This document shows positions 30,217 to 38,701 of a DNA stretch of 64,000 nucleotides, one piece after another; position 1 is the stretch's first letter; each line of letters opens with the position of its first letter. The translations under genes and the position numbers were made by a program. This stretch comes from Psychromonas sp. Urea-02u-13 (lineage in GTDB: Bacteria; Pseudomonadota; Gammaproteobacteria; Enterobacterales; Psychromonadaceae). The DNA is taken from contig NZ_PJBZ01000052.1 of NCBI RefSeq assembly GCF_002835995.1, forward strand, positions 1-64,000, in the 5' to 3' direction. A model generated the notes under the pieces. It was not told where the DNA came from and ran no database searches. It saw only the letters and a program-made list of their open reading frames with translations.

Positions 30217-32274
30217 CTACTTTGCTAAATCAATCAAAAATGCAAACTCTCTTGCGGTATCTTCAAAGTGCTTGAAGCGCCCTGATTTTCCGCCGTGCCC
30301 TGATTCCATATCCGTGTATAAAAGCAGTTGATTATCATCGGTTTTCAGCTCACGTAACTTAGCAACCCACTTAGCAGGCTCCCAGTATTGTACTTGTGAG
30401 TCATGCAAACCAGTAGTCACTAAAATATTCGGATAAGCCTGTTCTATCACTTGATCGTAAGGGCTATAAGCAAGCATGTAATCATAATAAACTTTGTCAT
30501 TTGGATTACCCCACTCGTCATATTCGCCAGTGGTCAGTGGAATAGACTCATCAAGCATAGTTGAGACAACATCAACAAACGGTACTGCTGCAATTATCCC
30601 TTTATAAAGCTCAGGCGCTTGGTTCATCACCGCGCCCACTAATAATCCACCCGCGCTGCCACCCATCGCAAACACACGTTGTTTATCGCCATAACCTTGT
30701 TCAACTAAACTTTTAGAGACATCAACAAAGTCGTTAAATGTATTTTGTTTCTGTAGTAGCTTACCTGTTTCATACCATTCGCGACCAAGCTCTTCACCAC
30801 CACGAACATGGGCAACAGCATACACAAAACCACGATCTAACAGGCTTAAATTAGCGCTACTAAAACCGATATCCATACTGTGACCGTATGAGCCATACGC
30901 ATAAACTAATAGCGGGTTGTTATGGTTAAAATGTTCTTTATGGTAAACCAATGACACTGGTACTTTGATACCATCACGCGCAGTCACCCAAACACGCTCA
31001 CTTTGATAGCTCTGGTGATTAAACTCGCCCATCACTTCGCTCTGTTTTAATAACTCAGTTTCACCGCTATTAAGATCTAACTCATAAACCGTTGAAGGTG
31101 TTGTAAACGAGGTATATTGGTAACGGAATTTATTGGTATTTGCATCGGGGTTGTAATGACTGAATACCGTATAAACAGGATCGTTAAAGCTTAATGTTTT
31201 TGACTCACCCGAGAGATGATTAATTTGACGAAGCTGTGGTAATCCTGCGCAACGCTCTTCAACAATTAACCATTCATTGAGCAGTTCATAACCTTCTAAC
31301 AAGGTATCTTCACGTGCTTCAATAAGTGTTTCCCAAGCATCACAGTTTTCATGTGCAGGTTGGCTAGCGGTTTTCAGAGAAAAGTTTTTACCGCTAATAT
31401 TAGTGCGAATGAAAAACTTATCTTGGAAGTGATCAATGCTGTATTCATGATCTCGCTGACGTGCTAAAAAAGGCACAAAATTTTCTGTTGGGGTATTGGC
31501 ATCCAATAACAAACACTCAGATGTTTGTGTACTATCGATGCAAATAACTAAATAACCTTCTGAGCGTGTTTTGTAGATATTGACATAAAACGTATCGTCT
31601 TTTTCTTCATAAACAAGCACATCATTTTTAAGATCATCACCTAACTGGTGACGATAAACGCGGTAAGGTAAAAGTGTTTCAGGATGCTTTTTAACATAAA
31701 AAACAGTTTTATTATCATTTGCCCAAACAACAGCAGAAACGTCTTCAATCACATCATCTAAGTGCTCACCCGTTTGTAAGTCTTTAAAACGTAATGTGTA
31801 CTGACGGCGACTCACGGTATCTTCAGAATAAGCCATCAACATCGAATTGGGTGATAATGTAAGATCGCCTAGATCGTAAAATTCATGCCCATCTGCACGT
31901 TCATTACAATCTAAAAAAATATCTTCAGCGGCATCTTCATAACCTGCGGCAGTGCCTTTATAACGACAAAAAACCGTATAATCATCACCCTCATCAAAAC
32001 GAGAAACGTACCAAAAACCTTTTTTAAAATACGGAACAGATTCAAGTTCAGGTTCTTGTCGCGCAACCATCTCGTCATAAAGCTCAGTTTGCATTGCTTC
32101 CAGCGGTAACATTTGCGCTTGGGTATAATCATTTTCTTGATTAAGGTAGTTAATCACCTCTGAATCTTCACGATTATCATCACGTAACCAAAAATAATCA
32201 TCGTGACGTTGATGATTATGAATCTCATGCACATAAGGTTTTTTAGTAGCAATTGGGGCGATATTATTGGTCAT
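30217..32274 (-). CDS. ptrB: Oligopeptidase B (protease II)
   Basis: S9A prolyl-oligopeptidase-family serine peptidase that cleaves after Arg/Lys in short peptides, cytosolic. 685 residues. The beta-propeller (about 70-400) is followed by the alpha/beta-hydrolase domain with Ser540 in MGGSAGGLL, the aspartate in [14 protein letters not shown] and the histidine in [10 protein letters not shown]. Part of this gene is duplicated and internally deleted at 28225-28545. Confidence 0.97.
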   Translation of the reverse strand: MTNNIAPIATKKPYVHEIHNHQRHDDYFWLRDDNREDSEVINYLNQENDYTQAQMLPLEAMQTELYDEMVARQEPELESVPYFKKGFWYVSRFDEGDDYTVFCRYKGTAAGYEDAAEDIFLDCNERADGHEFYDLGDLTLSPNSMLMAYSEDTVSRRQYTLRFKDLQTGEHLDDVIEDVSAVVWANDNKTVFYVKKHPETLLPYRVYRHQLGDDLKNDVLVYEEKDDTFYVNIYKTRSEGYLVICIDSTQTSECLLLDANTPTENFVPFLARQRDHEYSIDHFQDKFFIRTNISGKNFSLKTASQPAHENCDAWETLIEAREDTLLEGYELLNEWLIVEERCAGLPQLRQINHLSGESKTLSFNDPVYTVFSHYNPDANTNKFRYQYTSFTTPSTVYELDLNSGETELLKQSEVMGEFNHQSYQSERVWVTARDGIKVPVSLVYHKEHFNHNNPLLVYAYGSYGHSMDIGFSSANLSLLDRGFVYAVAHVRGGEELGREWYETGKLLQKQNTFNDFVDVSKSLVEQGYGDKQRVFAMGGSAGGLLVGAVMNQAPELYKGIIAAVPFVDVVSTMLDESIPLTTGEYDEWGNPNDKVYYDYMLAYSPYDQVIEQAYPNILVTTGLHDSQVQYWEPAKWVAKLRELKTDDNQLLLYTDMESGHGGKSGRFKHFEDTAREFAFLIDLAK

Positions 32275-32406
32275 GTTAAAGGCTCGTTGGAAATAGAACC
32301 TGCATCATAACATGACTAGTGATAGCCGTTATCATCCAAATATCAGTCTGTATCTTGAAGGCAATGGGTAAATAAAAAGAAGTGAGGAAACTGATTGTCT
32401 AACAGG

Positions 32407-33504
32407 TTAAAGTATCTTCTTGGTAACGACAGCAGGATCATAAGTTTGATACTTACCACCCCCTTTTTCCTTGGCTTGATACATCGCATCATCGGCCTCT
32501 TTTAATATATCTACCCAAGCGAAGTGTTTTGTTCGAGAGAAGCTAATACCAATACTCATGCCAACATCACAACTTTTTCCGTCTATATCAATGACATTAT
32601 CGGTGATGCTTAATAGGCTTAATGCCATTGCTTCAACAACACTTTTAGACTGACAAATAATAGTAAACTCATCCCCCCCTAATCGCGCAATAAAGTCCGA
32701 CTCACTACAAACCAGGGTCATTTTTTCAGTCAGCCTGATAAGCAGTTTGTCACCAATGTCATGGCCATAACTGTCGTTAATCGCTTTAAATCGGTCAATA
32801 TCAATCAACAAAGCACAAAAACTTGTCTTCTTCTTTTGTAACGCGGTAATTTTTTCTTTTAAAGCACTTCGATTTGCAAGGCGGGTAAGCGGATCATGAT
32901 AAGCAAGGTAAGTCATCTGTCGCCTCTCACGAATGATGATCAACAAAAATATCGTGCCACTGAAAGTAAGCCCAAACAACCCCATTATCATGATTTTATT
33001 AACACGTACCAACTCAAAATCGTGTTGATGGGTCTCTTGTGAATAACCCTGAAATTCAAAATTCAACAACTCTACAATATAGTTATGCGCTTCTCGCGTA
33101 TTATGTAGCGCCACCGTTAATAGTTCGCCACTGAGCTTAACTTTTGTAGGATCAGTCATTTTGAAGCGCGTGAAATAATTGTTTAATTTACTCGCCCGCC
33201 ACCCATCACTCATAAAATATGCATTTTTAGACCCCTTAAGTAGGACATCATAGGCAGACCAAGTAAGGTCGTAATAAGTTAATAATTCATCCGCGACCTC
33301 ATCACCTCGTTGATATTGCATCATAATACTTAAGTAGGATTGTTGCAGAATAACCAGCTGTACTAATGCTCTACCTGATGCCCGCTCATTCCACAATAAA
33401 AGATCATGGCTTTTATTTAACAAACTGAGACTTGCACCTGCACTTATCGTGAACAACAAAACAATCAAAAAGAGGAAGTAGGCTTTTTTATAACGCATCA
33501 TCAT
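32407..33504 (-). CDS. Membrane diguanylate cyclase (GGDEF)
   Basis: Makes cyclic di-GMP. Two membrane segments (near the N-terminus and around residues 175-195) flank a periplasmic sensor of about 140 residues; the GGDEF domain (about 205-365) has DPLTRLANR and the intact RLGGDEF. No RxxD inhibitory site is obvious. I choose the ATG at 33504, since it overlaps the previous gene (stop 33488-33490) and the longer frame from 33588 has no ribosome site. Coupled to the molybdopterin-domain protein upstream, which may supply the sensed signal or partner. Confidence 0.92.
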   Translation of the reverse strand: MMMRYKKAYFLFLIVLLFTISAGASLSLLNKSHDLLLWNERASGRALVQLVILQQSYLSIMMQYQRGDEVADELLTYYDLTWSAYDVLLKGSKNAYFMSDGWRASKLNNYFTRFKMTDPTKVKLSGELLTVALHNTREAHNYIVELLNFEFQGYSQETHQHDFELVRVNKIMIMGLFGLTFSGTIFLLIIIRERRQMTYLAYHDPLTRLANRSALKEKITALQKKKTSFCALLIDIDRFKAINDSYGHDIGDKLLIRLTEKMTLVCSESDFIARLGGDEFTIICQSKSVVEAMALSLLSITDNVIDIDGKSCDVGMSIGISFSRTKHFAWVDILKEADDAMYQAKEKGGGKYQTYDPAVVTKKIL

Positions 33505-33994
33505 TACTTTTTTCTTCAACATTAATTTTAACCAACTGCCAAACCATAAAATCATGGTAGACAGCGGCATCCAACTCGGCGTAATCATCCATCGGTAAAA
33601 TCACCCAAATTGGTCCTTTGGTCCTTATCGTTAATTTTTTTCTATCAACTGATAGCGCTAAAATAGGTTTGTATTTTTTAATGCGATTGAAATTAAAGTC
33701 GATTTGATAACGGTCTAATGCATACATGGTTAGCCATTGACCACTTACATTAGCAAGCGCAAGTACATCCTCAAGGTAGGGCCCTGAATAAGTGTGGGTT
33801 TTATTTGTCCAAGGTATATTCGTTCGTATTTCATGTTGTGGCAACTGCAATAATTGTGACAATGTATATTGCTCATTCACCCCCTGAGAAACAGAATTAA
33901 TATTCAATAGTTTTTTTTCCGATGCGAAGCTTAAAAAAGGTAGGCATAAAAGTAGTAATAAACAGGTCTTTTTTAGTGTGTTTTTTATTAACAT
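33488..33994 (-). CDS. Small periplasmic molybdopterin-binding-like protein
   Basis: 168 residues with a signal peptide (about 1-24). The body (LSQLLQLPQHEIRTNIPWTN, YSGPYLEDVLALANV, LDRYQIDFNF, GPIWVILPMDDY) matches my memory of small oxidoreductase molybdopterin-binding (SUOX-like) domain proteins, which are often encoded next to GGDEF or kinase sensors. The catalytic cysteine expected in full enzymes is not visible, so it may be only a binding protein. Its 3' end overlaps the GGDEF start. Confidence 0.82.
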   Translation of the reverse strand: MLIKNTLKKTCLLLLLCLPFLSFASEKKLLNINSVSQGVNEQYTLSQLLQLPQHEIRTNIPWTNKTHTYSGPYLEDVLALANVSGQWLTMYALDRYQIDFNFNRIKKYKPILALSVDRKKLTIRTKGPIWVILPMDDYAELDAAVYHDFMVWQLVKINVEEKSNDDAL

Positions 33995-34121
33995 AACTCA
34001 TTCTCCAAATAACCCTACTAACTATGGTACTGATTGGAAAATAGTAAAGATCCCACCTCTAATAATGACAAAGTATTTATTACCTTGAAATGCTACTATG
34101 CCGTTTTTATAGGAGAAAAAT

Positions 34122-34373
34122 ATGGACTGTCGTTTAGGTTGTGGTGCTTGCTGTATCGCGCCCAGTATTTCATCATCAATCCCAGGCATGGAAAACGGCA
34201 AGAAGGCAGGAGAGCGTTGCATTCAGCTCAATGACGATAACCTTTGCAAGCTATTTGAAAAACCAGAACGTCCGCAGGTGTGTTTAGATTTTAAGGCCTG
34301 TGAATGGGTTTGTTCTGATAACAATGAAACGGCGTTTATCACACTGACAGAGCTTGAATTCTCGACACAATAG
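34122..34373 (+). CDS. YkgJ family cysteine-cluster protein
   Basis: 83 residues with the family pattern CRLGCGACC, CIQL, LCKLF, RPQVCLDFKACEWVC: eight or more cysteines likely to bind a metal, such as zinc or an Fe-S cluster. A YkgJ/UPF0153-type protein of unknown function. Ribosome site TAGGAG is about eight bases before the ATG. Confidence 0.88.
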   Translation: MDCRLGCGACCIAPSISSSIPGMENGKKAGERCIQLNDDNLCKLFEKPERPQVCLDFKACEWVCSDNNETAFITLTELEFSTQ

Positions 34374-34450
34374 CCATCATATTTAGTGACATTTATTAAG
34401 CCACACGCCAGAAAATCACCGTTAATAAAGTAGAAATACAGCGTGTATTT

Positions 34451-34891
34451 TTATCCTTTACCTCCAACTGGGTCGACTTTTATTTTTATCGGCGATGCTA
34501 TGCCTACAGCGAATGGGTCAATATGCGTCGTAGAGATAAAATACAATTTTCCCTCTACTTTAATAGAGGCGCGCAAACTGTAACGATGACTGTTTTTTAT
34601 TTGCTTGCTCGGAAAAGCAATCTGTAATGCATAAGGAGGCCCGCTTTTTATCTCCCTTGTTGCACTGCTAATTAACTCTGAAGCGACATCCATTTTAGAG
34701 ACATCCTCTAAACGCACTTCCAGTTTTGCACCTTCAGGTAATCTAATTTTTTGATTATAAAAAACTTCCGTTTCTAATAGACTCAATGCATCATCCTTTG
34801 CACCTGCCACAGTCGTTTGATCGTTACAGGCACTTACAAAAACACTGCTCATAATGACCAAAAAGAAAGGGGTAAGTTTTTTATTTATCAT
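34451..34891 (-). CDS. YbaY-family lipoprotein
   Basis: 146 residues from the ATG at 34891 (GAGG five bases upstream; the in-frame GTG at 34897 is less likely). The signal peptide ends in lipobox VFVSAC. The body (IRLPEGAKLEVRLEDVS, ASELISSATREI, GPPYALQIAF, YSLRASIKVEGKLYFIS) matches the YbaY/YscW-type beta domain. Function unknown. It stands alone. Confidence 0.85.
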   Translation of the reverse strand: MINKKLTPFFLVIMSSVFVSACNDQTTVAGAKDDALSLLETEVFYNQKIRLPEGAKLEVRLEDVSKMDVASELISSATREIKSGPPYALQIAFPSKQIKNSHRYSLRASIKVEGKLYFISTTHIDPFAVGIASPIKIKVDPVGGKG

Positions 34892-35004
34892 GCACACCTC
34901 AATATAATTATTCTAATAAATTAGAGATCCATTTTTTTAAATAGTTCAATTTCAACTAAAAAAACGTTACTCTCTTTGCATAAACTTATGAGGTATCACA
35001 CACA

Positions 35005-35499
35005 TTGCGCACTAACTTAATTACTCCTAATGGTTTTAAAAAGCTCAAAACAGAGCTGAATTATTTATGGCAAGAATACCGTCCAGAAATAACCGAGAAA
35101 GTCGCATGGGCAGCGAGCTTAGGTGATCGGTCGGATAATGCAGATTACAAAGAAAATAAACGTTTATTGCGCCAGATAGATTCTCGCATTCGATTTTTAA
35201 ATAAACGCTTAGAAAAACTCACGGTAGTAGAGCCGAATAAACAACAGGCAGGTAAAGTTTTTTTTGGTGCATGGGTTGATATAGAAAATGAAGATGGCGA
35301 GACAAAGCGCTTTAAAATTGTAGGCCCTGATGAAATATATCAACGCGGTGAAATTGAACAACGTAAAGATTACATTTCCATCGACAGCCCAATGGCACGT
35401 GCACTGCTAAAAAAAGAGCCCGATGATGAAGCGATTGTTAATACACCAAGCGGTAATATCACTTGGTATATTAACAAAATTGAATATGAATTTTCTTAA
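35005..35499 (+). CDS. greB: Transcription elongation factor GreB
   Basis: Rescues backtracked RNA polymerase by stimulating transcript cleavage. 164 residues. The coiled-coil tip with SLGDRSDNADY holds the acidic residues that reach the active site, and the C-terminal FKBP-like domain ends VNTPSGNITWYINKIEYEF. The start is TTG (MRTNLITPNG matches the E. coli start MKTPLVTREG), with GAGG about 11 bases upstream. Six extra residues (QRGEIE) lie in the DEIY-RKDYIS region compared with E. coli. Confidence 0.95.
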   Translation: MRTNLITPNGFKKLKTELNYLWQEYRPEITEKVAWAASLGDRSDNADYKENKRLLRQIDSRIRFLNKRLEKLTVVEPNKQQAGKVFFGAWVDIENEDGETKRFKIVGPDEIYQRGEIEQRKDYISIDSPMARALLKKEPDDEAIVNTPSGNITWYINKIEYEFS

Positions 35500-35506
35500 C
35501 TGAATA

Positions 35507-35725
35507 TTAGCTATCTAGTAAATCGTAGTCCTCACCCAATAACTCTCTTAAACTATTTCGCTCTTTTATATCTTCGATATGACGGCGAACTTTGCCTTTC
35601 TCTGCAGCGCTAATCTCCTTTTTAGCTTGTACCTCAATATGATCATCCATATGATTAGCAAGCCAATCACTGATTTCTTTCACTGATGCATCATTTGATA
35701 AATGCACATTATTACGACTTCCCAT
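35507..35725 (-). CDS. Small acidic conserved protein, PA3496-like tail
   Basis: 72 residues, strongly charged, no signal or membrane segment. The C-terminal RRHIEDIKERNSLRELLG resembles the end of PA3496-type small proteins (RRxIEDxxExxxLR), but this is from memory and weak. It starts with ATG after AGGAG. Function unknown; convergent with greB, eight bases apart. Confidence 0.75.
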   Translation of the reverse strand: MGSRNNVHLSNDASVKEISDWLANHMDDHIEVQAKKEISAAEKGKVRRHIEDIKERNSLRELLGEDYDLLDS

Positions 35726-36102
35726 ACCATGCTCCTGTTAGGTTAACTGCCTATAACTGCCTGCATCTAAATATCTGCATAACTTATTTGTAGCCTGTTA
35801 TTTATGAAATTAGTAATGCCTAGATCACCTTTAATTTAACTTGCTAATAAAGATAATAAATCATTGCTAGTTTATTGACTTAGCAAGAAAACAAGAGCCT
35901 ATAACAGCATCTATAACGCATAATTGTGCCGTTATATTCCTGTTAAAAGAGCAATAAATGCGCCCTGTGAGCTACATCCCAATCACGTCTAATATCCACA
36001 TTTACCCATCACTGATAAAGCCATCAGACATTTCAATATGACTATTCAGATCTACACTCAGTATAAGAACAAGTCAGCGCGAAACTAAAAAGGGGTTACA
36101 TT
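35726..36102. other. Intergenic region upstream of glpQ
   Basis: About 377 bp without a gene, holding the divergent promoters of the small acidic protein and glpQ. No operator is recognisable. Confidence 0.4.
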
Positions 36103-37089
36103 ATGTCTAAAAAAATAGTTATCTCACACCGTGGGGCTTGTGGTTATCTTCCCGAGCACAGCATGGAAGCTAAAGCGATGGCCCATGCCATGAATGCTGA
36201 TTTTATCGAACAAGATGTGGTGATGACCAAGGATGATTATTTAGTGGTTTTGCACGACCATTTTTTAGATGGCGTGACTAACGTAGCGAGTGTTTTTCCG
36301 CAGCGAGCGCGCACCGATGGACGTTTTTATGTGATTGATTTTACACTTGAAGAAATACAATCACTGCATATGACAGAGGCATTTAAGACGCCAGATAAAG
36401 CCATATTCCCTGAGCGTTTCCCTCTTTGGCAGTGTGGCTTTCAAGTACACACACTTGACCAGGAAATTGAGCTGATTCAAGGGCTTAATAAAAGCCGAGG
36501 AAAAAACATTGGCATCTATCCGGAAATTAAAGCCCCGGCCTTTCATCGTTTTGAAGGCAAAGATATCTCCATGGCACTATTAAGCGTCTTGAAAAAATAT
36601 GGCTACCACAGCAAAAGCCATGCTATTTTTCTGCAATGTTTTGACGCACAAGAGCTACAACGCATTAAAAATGAGTTATTTTCACAGTTTGATATGCAAC
36701 TGAAATTAGTACAGCTCATCGCGGAAACTGCTTGGGGTGAAACCTGTCACTATGAAAAGGGTGAAGTAATAAATTACGATTATGACTGGATGTTTAAAAG
36801 CGGTGCAATGCAAAAAGTCAGCAGTTATGCGGATGCTATTGGCCCTTGGTTTCCTCGTATTGTTGATCCCAAATCCACAACAGACAATCTCATTTTCACT
36901 GAACTTGTCAATGAGGCACACCAGCATAACTTAGCCGTTCACCCCTTCACCTTTCGTCGTGATAAAGGCGAGATCCCATCTTATGCCAATGACTTTGAAA
37001 CCTTTTTGGATATTTTTTACATCAAAGCTGATGTTGATGGCGTGTTTACCGATTTCCCTGATTTAGCAGTGGCATTTTTAAATAAATAA
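36103..37089 (+). CDS. glpQ: Glycerophosphodiester phosphodiesterase without signal peptide
   Basis: Hydrolyses glycerophosphodiesters to glycerol 3-phosphate and an alcohol. 328 residues aligning with mature E. coli GlpQ over its length (ISHRGACGYLPEHSMEAKAMA, VLHDHFLDGVTNVA, NIGIYPEIKAPAFH, VFTDFPDLAVAFLNK). The catalytic HRG and HDH histidines and the metal-binding glutamates are present. The AAGGGG ribosome site lies seven bases before this ATG and no signal peptide precedes HRGA, so it is probably cytosolic, unlike periplasmic GlpQ. No glpT nearby. Confidence 0.93.
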   Translation: MSKKIVISHRGACGYLPEHSMEAKAMAHAMNADFIEQDVVMTKDDYLVVLHDHFLDGVTNVASVFPQRARTDGRFYVIDFTLEEIQSLHMTEAFKTPDKAIFPERFPLWQCGFQVHTLDQEIELIQGLNKSRGKNIGIYPEIKAPAFHRFEGKDISMALLSVLKKYGYHSKSHAIFLQCFDAQELQRIKNELFSQFDMQLKLVQLIAETAWGETCHYEKGEVINYDYDWMFKSGAMQKVSSYADAIGPWFPRIVDPKSTTDNLIFTELVNEAHQHNLAVHPFTFRRDKGEIPSYANDFETFLDIFYIKADVDGVFTDFPDLAVAFLNK

Positions 37090-37189
37090 AAGCGTTGCTG
37101 ATAGCACGTTTGTTGGTGATATTTATTTAACCTTTAGGGGAATCTGCCGATATATAGCTCATGCGAGACTCAGAGCGAATAAAGGCAGA

Positions 37190-37236
37190 AAAAAGGAAAA
37201 AGGAAAAAGGAAAAAGGAAAAAGGAAAAAGGAAAAA
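37190..37236 (+). repeat. Six tandem AAAAAGG heptamers forming repeated Shine-Dalgarno sites
   Basis: GG pairs recur every seven bases at 37195, 37202, 37209, 37216, 37223 and 37230. The last is eight bases before the ATG at 37240, a normal ribosome-site spacing; the others are duplicates moved away in 7-bp steps. Copy number is likely to vary by slippage. Confidence 0.9.
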
Positions 37237-37239
37237 TCA

Positions 37240-37680
37240 ATGTCTGATATCTATTACAACGTTTCAAACATGCAAATAAAGCTGCCATCGTCGGCAATCA
37301 ATACAGATCAAAAAGAAAGCATAACAATTGAAGAAGAATCATCAAAAAAAACAGATAAAAGCACAGATAAAAGCACAGAAAAAGATGATATTTCATTATC
37401 TATAAAAGCACAAAAAAGCTATCAAGCATCGCTGAAAGAAGCAGAAGAAAGCTTGCCCATTCCCGTTAAATTATTAAAAGCGCAGCTCGCGAGATTGCAA
37501 CAACGCTTAGTTGATATCAAACAAGAGATTGATGACATAAAAGCAGATAACAGATTAAATGATGAAGATAAAAATACTCAATTGGCCATCAAACAGAATG
37601 ATATCTCTAATGTAATGAGCGCAATCCAGAGTGTTAATGTAGCTTTATTAGAAGCGATGAAACCACCTCCAGAGGGTTAA
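37240..37680 (+). CDS. Coiled-coil protein of unknown function (possibly FlxA-like)
   Basis: 146 residues. A charged, lysine/serine/aspartate-rich N-terminal part (STDKSTEKDD) is followed by a helical coiled-coil of about 70 residues (LKAQLARLQQRLVDIKQEI, then a second helix SNVMSAIQSVNVALLEA). No signal or membrane segment. It weakly recalls FlxA-type proteins; I would not rely on that. Translated from the tandem heptamer leader. Followed by a terminator. Confidence 0.75.
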   Translation: MSDIYYNVSNMQIKLPSSAINTDQKESITIEEESSKKTDKSTDKSTEKDDISLSIKAQKSYQASLKEAEESLPIPVKLLKAQLARLQQRLVDIKQEIDDIKADNRLNDEDKNTQLAIKQNDISNVMSAIQSVNVALLEAMKPPPEG

Positions 37681-37716
37681 GATAGAATGGCTGATACGTG
37701 GATAAACCGACAAATA

Positions 37717-37749
37717 ATAGCTGTGGCGCTCAATAGCCACACCTATTTT
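37717..37749. terminator. Terminator between the coiled-coil gene and malG
   Basis: ATAGCTGTGGC and GCCACACCTAT arms (one mismatch) around an eight-base loop, then TTTTG. Convergent genes. Confidence 0.65.
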
Positions 37750-37769
37750 GTTATACCTTGCGAACACTA

Positions 37770-37803
37770 TTCAATAATATTCAATAATATTCAATAATAT
37801 TCA
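37770..37803. repeat. 10-bp tandem repeat TCAATAATAT (3+ copies) at the malG stop
   Basis: Three perfect copies plus TCA; the last TCA is the malG stop codon (TGA on the minus strand). Non-coding otherwise. Confidence 0.85.
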
Positions 37804-38691
37804 GCCTTTATTACCGCCCGCTGTTAGCCCACCCACCAACCACTTCTGTGCCAATAAAAACACAATAGTAATAGGCAGGGCAGATAATACTGCAGCAGCT
37901 GCAAAGTCGCCCCATAAATAGTTTTGTGGGTAAAGATATTGCTGCATACCCACTGCTAATGTGTATTTATCAACGTCCACCAGCAAGATTGAAGCCACCG
38001 GCACTTCGGTAATAGCGGCCACAAATGAGAGAATAAAAACCACAGCCAAAATGGGCACAGACAGTGGTAACAAAATCATTCTAAAGGTTTGCCAAGGCGT
38101 AGCACCGTCAAGCGATGCGGCTTCCTCTAGAGACTTGTCAATCGTTTCAAAATACCCTTTTATGGTCCAAACATGTAATGCGATGCCACCTAGGTAAGCA
38201 AAAATTAATCCGCCATGTGTATTTAATCCTAAAAAGGGAATGTATTGCCCCACTTTATCAAACAAAGCATAGAGCGCGACTAGGGCTAATACAGCAGGGA
38301 ACATTTGGAAAATAAGCATGCCCTCTAACAATACTTTTTTGCCTGCAAACTGCATACGAGCAAACGCATAGGCACAGGTGGTTGATAACGCTAAAACACA
38401 AATAGACGTGATAGCAGCAACTTTTATCGAGTTCCATAACCACAGTAAAACAGGGAATGGTGGATTAGTGACACTGCCATCTGCATGTGTGACCGCAAGG
38501 CCTAACGCGAGTTTCCAATGCTCTAAGGTAGGGTCACTTGGAATCAAGGAGCCCGATGCAAAGTTACCCTCACGGAATGAAATCGCAATCACCATTAACA
38601 GTGGGAAAAGAATCGCTGCACAAAATACCCATAAAAAGAGATGCGCAAACCAGACACGTTTTTTTTGATTTTGAGATTTAACAATCGCCAT
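37801..38691 (-). CDS. malG: Maltose/maltodextrin ABC transporter permease MalG
   Basis: Inner-membrane permease subunit. 296 residues, six membrane segments, and the EAA loop ([23 protein letters not shown]) that contacts MalK. It ends [11 protein letters not shown], as MalG does. Starts 10 bases after malF; operon malE-malF-malG, leftward. Confidence 0.97.
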   Translation of the reverse strand: MAIVKSQNQKKRVWFAHLFLWVFCAAILFPLLMVIAISFREGNFASGSLIPSDPTLEHWKLALGLAVTHADGSVTNPPFPVLLWLWNSIKVAAITSICVLALSTTCAYAFARMQFAGKKVLLEGMLIFQMFPAVLALVALYALFDKVGQYIPFLGLNTHGGLIFAYLGGIALHVWTIKGYFETIDKSLEEAASLDGATPWQTFRMILLPLSVPILAVVFILSFVAAITEVPVASILLVDVDKYTLAVGMQQYLYPQNYLWGDFAAAAVLSALPITIVFLLAQKWLVGGLTAGGNKG

Positions 38692-38701
38692 TCATTACCC
38701 C

